Origin: Agrostemma githago | Taxonomy: Eukaryota > Streptophyta > Magnoliopsida > Caryophyllales > Caryophyllaceae | Length of the DNA stretch: 64,000 nt | Assembly (NCBI GenBank): GCA_958450325.1 | Contig: OY288242.1 | Coordinates: 67,822,062 to 67,886,061 of the forward strand | Direction: 5' to 3' | Shown here: positions 57,857-64,000 of the stretch, piece by piece | Position numbering within the stretch: position 1 is the first letter of the stretch | How the letters are laid out: every line of letters starts with the position of its first letter | Translations under genes and position numbers: made by a program | The notes under the pieces: model-generated | What the model saw: the letters and a program-made list of their open reading frames with translations, nothing else | Told to the model about the DNA's origin: nothing | Database searches by the model: none

Positions 57857-58440
57857 TTTGCCCGAGGGATCTTAGTGATCCCGGAGGCACAGCAACAACA
57901 ATTTTGTCCTAGGGGTCAGAGGCATCCTAAAGAACAGCTACTCGAGTGGAGACTAATGCCCTCGAGGAGTTTTGCCCAAGGGATATTAGTGATCCCAGGG
58001 GCACAGCAACAACAATTTTGTCCTAGGGGTCAGAGGCATCCCGAAAGACAGCTACTCGAGTGGAGACTAACGCCCTTGAGGAGTTTTGCCCAAGGGATCT
58101 TAGTGATCCTGGGGGCACAGCAACAACAATTTTGTCCTAGGGGTCAGAGGCATCCCGAAAGACAGCTACTCGAGTGGAGACTAGCGCCCTCGAGGAGTTT
58201 TGCCCAAGGGATCTTAGTGATCCCGGGGGCACAGCAACAGCAATTTTGTCCTAGGGGTCAAAAGCATCCAGAAAGACAGCTATTTGAGTGGAGACCAACG
58301 CCCTCGAATAGTTTTATATCTCTTCGTTTTGTCCTAGGGGTCATAAGCATCCAAAAGACAGTCGCTCGAGTGGAGACTAATGCTCTCGAACGTTTTGTTT
58401 CATCAAGGGTTCACGAGCAGCCCAAAATGGATTCATACAA
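57857..58440. repeat. TatB 3' tandem repeat, 114 bp unit
   Basis: GGCACAGCAACAACAATTTT recurs at intervals of exactly 114 bases (57886, 58000, 58114, 58228), giving four good copies, followed by two shorter diverged ones up to about 58440. Because 114 is 38 codons, an ORF (57875-58444) runs through; it reads as a simple repeat of 38 residues and I do not call it a gene. Tat/Ogre elements often carry tandem repeats before the 3' LTR. Confidence 0.9.
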
Positions 58441-58745
58441 ATAAAGGCCAACTTAATGCGTTGCTAGCGCGCAAGAAACACTTAAAAATAAAACGAAACC
58501 TCTAAATAAACCGAAGAAGACAAAGCGCGCGCACAAAGAATCAAGAACAAGATGACAAGCAACGGCCCGGGCCCTAAGCGATCAACCACAAGCGAAGACG
58601 TCAGGTATGACTTCTCAGCCTTGGCTGGCGAGCCTCACCACGTAGTCCAACGGACTTAAAACGACCCGACCGGACAGCCACCAGGTCGTAATCCTCGATT
58701 GACCTGGGTGGCTATACTTTGACTTTCACCTTGTTCAAGCCTCAG
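58441..58745 (+). other. TatB 3' internal end
   Basis: Related to TatA 11180-11325 (CCTCGATTGACCTGG, CTTTGACTTTC, CAAGCCTCAGTCAAAG). No ORF. Confidence 0.6.
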
Positions 58746-58761
58746 TCAAAGTGGGGGCTTC
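58746..58761 (+). other. TatB polypurine tract
   Basis: TCAAAGTGGGGGCTTC abuts the right LTR. Confidence 0.8.
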
Positions 58762-60935
58762 TGTAGACACCCAAATTTGGACCTGGTGGCTGCAGAAGTG
58801 CTCAGCAAACACCCGATGAAGATAGGACTGCAACGCGACACAGGTTCGCGATGTTTTAAATAGTTTTCCTATAGAACGGATAAATAATTACTCAGAGAAA
58901 TAAAAAAACTAACATGATGGCAGCCTTAGTCGTGTCGTTACGGTCACGTAGACACTAATTAGAGTCAATTTCGACACCGGGACCTCGAGTCGGCCCCGAA
59001 ACTCGAACCGAGTCAACACCGAGTCAAGCGAGCCTCGGGATGAACAACCGAGGCCCACGAAACCCACGGCGCTAGGTCAAGTCGTGGGGAAACCTTCGCG
59101 ACCAAGCAAGATATCACACACCCGCTCTCGGTTTTGGAAAGTATCAAAATCCTATCCTCAAAACTCCAACCGCCCCACCTGACGCGCCTGGGTCTCCCCA
59201 CGCTCAAACCCAGGCGCCTGAGTCCTGATGCGCCCCAAGAAACGCATCCATATGGGCGACGAGGGCCGAAAACACCTATAAATACCCCCCTTCACGCCCT
59301 CATTTCGACACACAATTCAACTCTCTCTTCTCCCTCTAAACTCTCGCTAAGGGCTCGCACTTCAACACCCGAGGCAAACGATCCACTCGACCGTAGTTCT
59401 GAATAAAAAAGAGACATCGACGCTACTCCTCACCTTCGAGCACTCCACTCGATACCGAGGTGCCTGTGATCGACTAGCACAAAATTAGTACACATATGCT
59501 GTCGAGTTAGCCGCAGAACTAGCAAATAGTAACGAAGCTCTGCCGGAGTAGCCGCGGGAAGGTCAAACGGTAACGGAGTTCTGCCGGAGTCACTGGTCAA
59601 GCTGGGAGGATCCGCATGTTGATCAAGTCATCACTAGGTTGTCATCTAAACAAAACTTTCCATTCTCGCACTTTCTATTATTATGCACTACGACAACTCT
59701 AGATAATGTGGGCGCTAGGCCCACAAGCATCTACTAAAACACGTAACGTCCCAACTTCAACCTCAAACACTAAAACACACTAAATAGACCCAAGTAATTC
59801 CAAGATCCGTTCTCAAAACTATCTGTGCATCGAGTCCCGTTTAGTGTATACTCCGAGGGTGCAACTCCTCACAATGTGATTTACTTACATTCACATTTAC
59901 AGTTTTTCGTATGATTTATTGCTTTTATGACCTTATAATCGCATACTAAATCACCTTACATGGAATTCAAAACGTAAAATAACTAAAACTGAACAGAGCG
60001 ATGGTCGGGTTCCGTATTAGTCCCGGTGCTCGCCTTATTAGGTTCGATGCATCTCTATTAATACCGAACCGACACATCTTAAGCAGAATACCAGGTAAGG
60101 TATACCACGAGAATGACTAATATCCGTATTATCGCGTTAAAACTGATTTGCTAATATGTATAATACTGGTACTCTCTACTCTCCTACGTGCATCTTTTCA
60201 TGGCCTGCCTGTCACGTGAAATCGCATGCAAAGAATGTAAACTCAACTACCTCGACGACAATACTTACTTGTCCTTAAAAAACCGACATAGCAAAGATAT
60301 AGGGTTAAAACAACGGATGTTACAGTACTTCCACCACAACAAAAGAACTAGGATATCAGCCCACTGATTGATTAGTAGAGGCCGCTACAGTGCGGGCGGG
60401 ATTGGGTGTCGATATCTACCGGATGTTGGCTTCCCAATATGTATCCTTACCCCTTACTCAGAATCGACGGTTTCCGGATGTCCGAAATCATTGGCAATGA
60501 GAGTCATTCCAGGCATAGAGTGCTTAAGGGTACAAGTCTTTATCTTTAGGTCCCGTGCCACTCAACTTTGAGCCGGCAGGGGATCAAAGTTGACTTGAAC
60601 GGTTTCTAAGTCCCCATAATTGACTTGGTGGCGACTCCACAAATCGGCAACAACTTGAGTTCACTAAAAAGGTCGCCTTACCAAACAGAACGGCCTTTAA
60701 ACATTTACAACCACGACTCGGTCGATTCCTAAACGGAAACAGGGGTGTTCCACCCGTCTAGTACAAGTCCGGATCGTCATCCAAATCGAGGTCCGACACT
60801 TCGCCCCGTATGCGAGATCGGACCGGCCCCCGGCAGGGAGGGGGTCGCGTGGGTGGCCTCCGCCACATGACAAAAACCGGGTCGGTCCCGCCCGGGCACG
60901 CGCGGGGCGCCGGGCGGTGCGGACGGACGTCCACA
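58762..60935 (+). repeat. TatB right LTR
   Basis: 2174 bp, the same length as the left LTR, TGTAGACACCC to ACGTCCACA, with scattered substitutions. It is preceded by a 3' internal end and followed by a 5' leader. Confidence 0.9.
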
Positions 60936-61348
60936 GTTTAGCTACTCCGCTGGGGATTTGGAAACAAGTTTCCAGCGGTGGTGTAACTTGAACAAGGTCG
61001 GTGAAGCTCATTTCTTAGTTCCTAGTTGTGGTCACTACAGGTTTTGACCCTAAAAAGCCCACCCTAACCGATATCAGGACCAATCAACCTCTTCGCGGTA
61101 AGATCTTTAGGGACACGCGGTGAGATCCTCGATTGACGCTCCGACCGCCTAACGCGTAACCCGCGGGATTAATAAGCGGATAGTTCCGAATGGACGGTAT
61201 GACACTTGTCTCCTCAGATCATTGTCAATACCTAAGTAAAGACTATTCGCGGGCGGTAGCCTACACTAACCTACCCGTGTCTGCATCCTGCATGAGTGTA
61301 CGCATTCCTAGTTATGTGTAGCGTGTTTGAACAATACAACCCAAATAA
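60936..61348 (+). repeat. Second TatB primer site and leader after the right LTR
   Basis: It matches 27427-27842 along its whole length, including a mutated primer site (TAGCTACTCCGCTGGGGA at 60939-60956). It ends at AAATAAAGCA, where a minus-strand TatA-like LTR end begins. Confidence 0.85.
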
Positions 61349-64000
61349 AGCAGTCAAAATGCGGGTGTCTACAGAGCCACTACTCTGACTGAGGCTTGGA
61401 CAAGGTGAAAGTCAAAGTAGCTACCAGGCCAATCGAGGATTACGACCTGGCAGCCGTCCGGTCGGGTCGTTTTTAGTCCATTAGACTCGCGTAAAGGACT
61501 CGCTAACCATAAGATAGAAGTCATACCTGAGTTATGTTCATCTGGGATAGCTTCGTCGGGAGTCGGACTTGCTTTAGAAGTCTCGGGTGTACCTGTATGC
61601 AGATACATAATACTAGGAATGCGACATTTAGGTGAGACACCAACTCAGTTCTGCTGGGAAGTAAAGGCTGGTATCTGAAATGTTAGATACGCAAGCAGAA
61701 ATAGCGGATAGAAAGATAGCTTAGAGGAAATGGAGTTAAACATCCGTAGACTAGCTTGCGCTAAGGAAATTGATTTTTGCTTCATTTTGAAATACAAGTC
61801 CTGATAGCAGCTGACGTGCTAGAAGATAGGTTTTGAAGGCTTAGAAAAATATTTGCAGTTTAATAGACCGAATTTTGACATTATCGAAAAGGTTTTTTTT
61901 TAAATGGCTAAATTTTACAAATGTCGGAGTAGGAATTTGAAGCATAACGACAGACTCGACTCTGGACGCGACAAGACGAGTTGACAGACACGACTTGGAC
62001 TCTCGAAAGGTTGGACCGTGACTTGGTAGTGGGTGGGGCACATAAGATGACAAGACTCTTAAGTTGTGCTATTCCATAGCCTAGGCGAGTGGCAACACGG
62101 TCGAACATCAAAATGGGAAAGATATGTTATAGCGGGATTGCAGTAGTATGGAATGAGACTGTTTTTACATGATAGGACTTAGCGGTAGCAATGCTGCAGT
62201 CTAGTGTTTTTTTGAATTTTTTTGGTTTTGGGGGTACATTTCCAAAGTAGGTGTTGCTTCGAGTCTCTGACAAATTCTCATCTTTGACTGAGCCGAGTAC
62301 TAAGACACATTGTAGAAAGGTGGCTAGTTTTTGAAAGACTTTTGGATTTTGTGAGTGGGTGGAGATCTTCTGTGTAAGAGAAGCCCTCAGGACGACAAAG
62401 CTAACTGTTGAAAACATGACTGTGTCGTGATAGGAATGATGGTGCTTTTTAAATTTGTGTCAATGTGGGTGGTTGTGCCCTTGTCGAAAGGCTGCCTACG
62501 TATTCACGTGTAGTCAAATCAAACAACGCCGTAGTTCAGGAAATTGAAAGATAAGTTATGGTGCCTAGTTTATTAGGGCTTTGTGTGTAACTAGCCATAC
62601 TGACGGTGTAGGCTAGGTGCATTCCCAATGATGTCTTGATCAGGGGCTAGAACAGTTAGGATGTTGATCCTGTGAGCGTTCTCCGGGGTAGCCCCAGAGG
62701 TGGTGTGAACTATTTGGGCATGTTTTATGCCGACCGCAAGTTGAGTTCTCGTGTTTGGGGCTGGTAACTGGTTTGGATATTTTTGGGAATGTGGTGCCAG
62801 GCAGTAAGTGACTTTGGTGATTTGAAATATGGAGCTTGATTTTTGTGGACCTACAGCTTCGAGGGTAAGGTATTGTGATGTGGTAGGAAAAGGGGGAAGT
62901 TGAGTAAAAATGACTCGAACTTCAATTGGGTAGGATTGATAATGTGAGATCTGATTTCCATGTCTGTCCCTAATGGCTAGGGTGTATCCTATATATGGAG
63001 CTTGAATCCTCAAAATTTTGGGCTGTCTCCTACCCTAGGTCTCGAGAAGGTCTTGAGGATTGTAATGTGGGAAGGCTAGATGTGGTGTTATCTGACCAGC
63101 TTGATTGTCATTTTTTCATTTGATGGTAATTCTTGATTTGACCTTACCCCGGTCAAGGGATTGACTGTACTCTGGTCGAGGGAATATCAAGAGCTCTTTT
63201 TGATCATGGCTAACTCTTTTGTTTTGGCCTTTTGCTTTTTCTTTGGACTTTTAATTTTTTTGTCCTAACATTTTTTTTCGTGGCTATCCCTCCTATGGTG
63301 TTGGCAATAAGCACGGGTATTCCCGAATCTGTGGCGTCCATTTGTGGGTGGATCTGGGTTTGGGCCTATCGGTTGAATTATGCCTTTGGAGCTAAGCCCT
63401 TGTAGGGTGTAAGCATAGTAGGTGTTTATGTGAGTGAAAACTCGCGGTGGAGTACTCTACAGTAAACATGGTGGTTTGGATCTTGGTATTGTCAGCATAA
63501 TTTCGAGCAAACTTGGTGGAAACATCGTCCCAAGTTGGGTATCTCCTAGTGTTGAGCGTATAGAACAATGATGCTTCCTCTTTTTTTGGTCATACTAACG
63601 CCTAAGGTAGGGATTGGTCAGTCTTATTGGAGGGGTGTTTATTGTTGGAAATGAGTTTGCCTTCCATTTTGAACCCAAACAAGGAGACTACCTAGATTTG
63701 TCATAGGATTCGATATCGCTCATGCTAAGGGTAGTTATGTGGCTTTTCTATACCAGACATGAAATAGGTAAAGAAGAAACACGGGGTCGGTTTCCTGAAG
63801 TCATTATAGATGTGCCTATAATAGTCACGTGCATGTGCACACAGTGTATGATGGTGTTCATCAGATTCTCAGAAACACATAAGGAACGCATATATGAGAG
63901 ATAGAAAAGCTGATTTTATTGGATTGTGAAAAAAGGACAAAATACAGCTGACTCTGACTCTGACTTCGAAATTGAAAGAAATAGAACATCCTAGACTAGG
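61349..64000 (-). mobile_element. TatA-like element on the minus strand (3' internal end and LTR stub)
   Basis: 61349-61373 is the reverse complement of the first 25 bases of the TatA LTR (TGTAGACACCCGCATTTTG). 61374-61530 matches the TatA 3' internal end, and the post-pol motif GAACTACGG to GGCAGCC lies at 62460-62545 on minus. The rest up to 64000 has T-rich spacer and no convincing ORF; I cannot find its pol end or an antisense gene. Confidence 0.65.

Larger units (their letters stand above)
25253..61348 (+). mobile_element. TatB: Tat-lineage element with PMD gene, carrying two nested insertions
   Basis: Order: LTR (25253-27426), primer site, leader, gag remnant, [AthA], antisense PMD gene, [TatC], 114 bp repeat, polypurine tract, LTR (58762-60935), then a second primer site and leader (60936-61348). 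No TatB protease, RT or integrase remains. LTR ends and polypurine tract are shared with TatA. The right LTR is followed by internal leader rather than host DNA, which is the layout of recombined tandem elements. Confidence 0.8.

Noticed and set aside
57875..58444. 189-codon ORF over the 114 bp repeat
   Set aside because: Explained by a repeat unit divisible by three; simple composition, no start context or domain.
62591..63013. 140-codon minus-strand ORF in the right-end element
   Set aside because: No recognisable motif and not placed like integrase or an accessory gene. I could not support it as coding.

Overview
The window is plant nuclear DNA made almost wholly of transposable elements. 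I see no convincing host gene, tRNA or rRNA. Evidence for a plant: Tat- and Athila-lineage Ty3/gypsy elements, a CACTA end, a Mutator-like element, a Helitron, Stowaway- and Tourist-like MITEs and an L1-type LINE. A eudicot is likely; the species cannot be fixed from this sequence. Element names below are mine: TatA, TatB and TatC (Tat-lineage), AthN and AthA (Athila-lineage, non-autonomous and autonomous-type).

Layout. 1-14057 is the 3' part of TatA (+): integrase end, an antisense two-exon DUF7745-like gene, polypurine tract and a 2.7 kb 3' LTR. AthN (1955-9806, TSD GCCTC) sits inside the intron of that antisense gene. 14058-25252 is older patchwork: a CACTA end, a 1283 bp Mutator-like element carrying a broken GRF zinc-finger gene, a small Helitron, a Stowaway-like MITE split by a 5'-truncated LINE, AT-rich tandem repeats and Tourist-like MITEs.

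25253-61348 is TatB (+): 5' LTR, tRNA-primer site, a gag remnant, an antisense plant-mobile-domain (PMD) gene, a 114 bp tandem repeat, polypurine tract, a second LTR, and then again a primer site and leader. TatB hosts two minus-strand insertions: AthA (30326-41211; gag, protease, RT and integrase with several breaks) and TatC (45371-57419; TSD GAAAC; nearly intact 1896-codon gag-pol plus two antisense genes with their own TATA boxes, one of the Transposase_28 family). From 61349 to the end lies a minus-strand relative of TatA.

How they fit together. The three Tat-lineage elements each carry a different accessory gene antisense to gag-pol (DUF7745-like, PMD, Transposase_28 plus a small Arg-rich/acidic protein). 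AthN has LTRs, primer site and 3' UTR related to AthA, but instead of gag-pol it has one unrecognised 463-codon ORF, so it looks like a non-autonomous partner mobilised by AthA-type elements. Arrays of short palindromes centred on CGATCG, CGACCG or CGGTCG occur in LTRs of both lineages.
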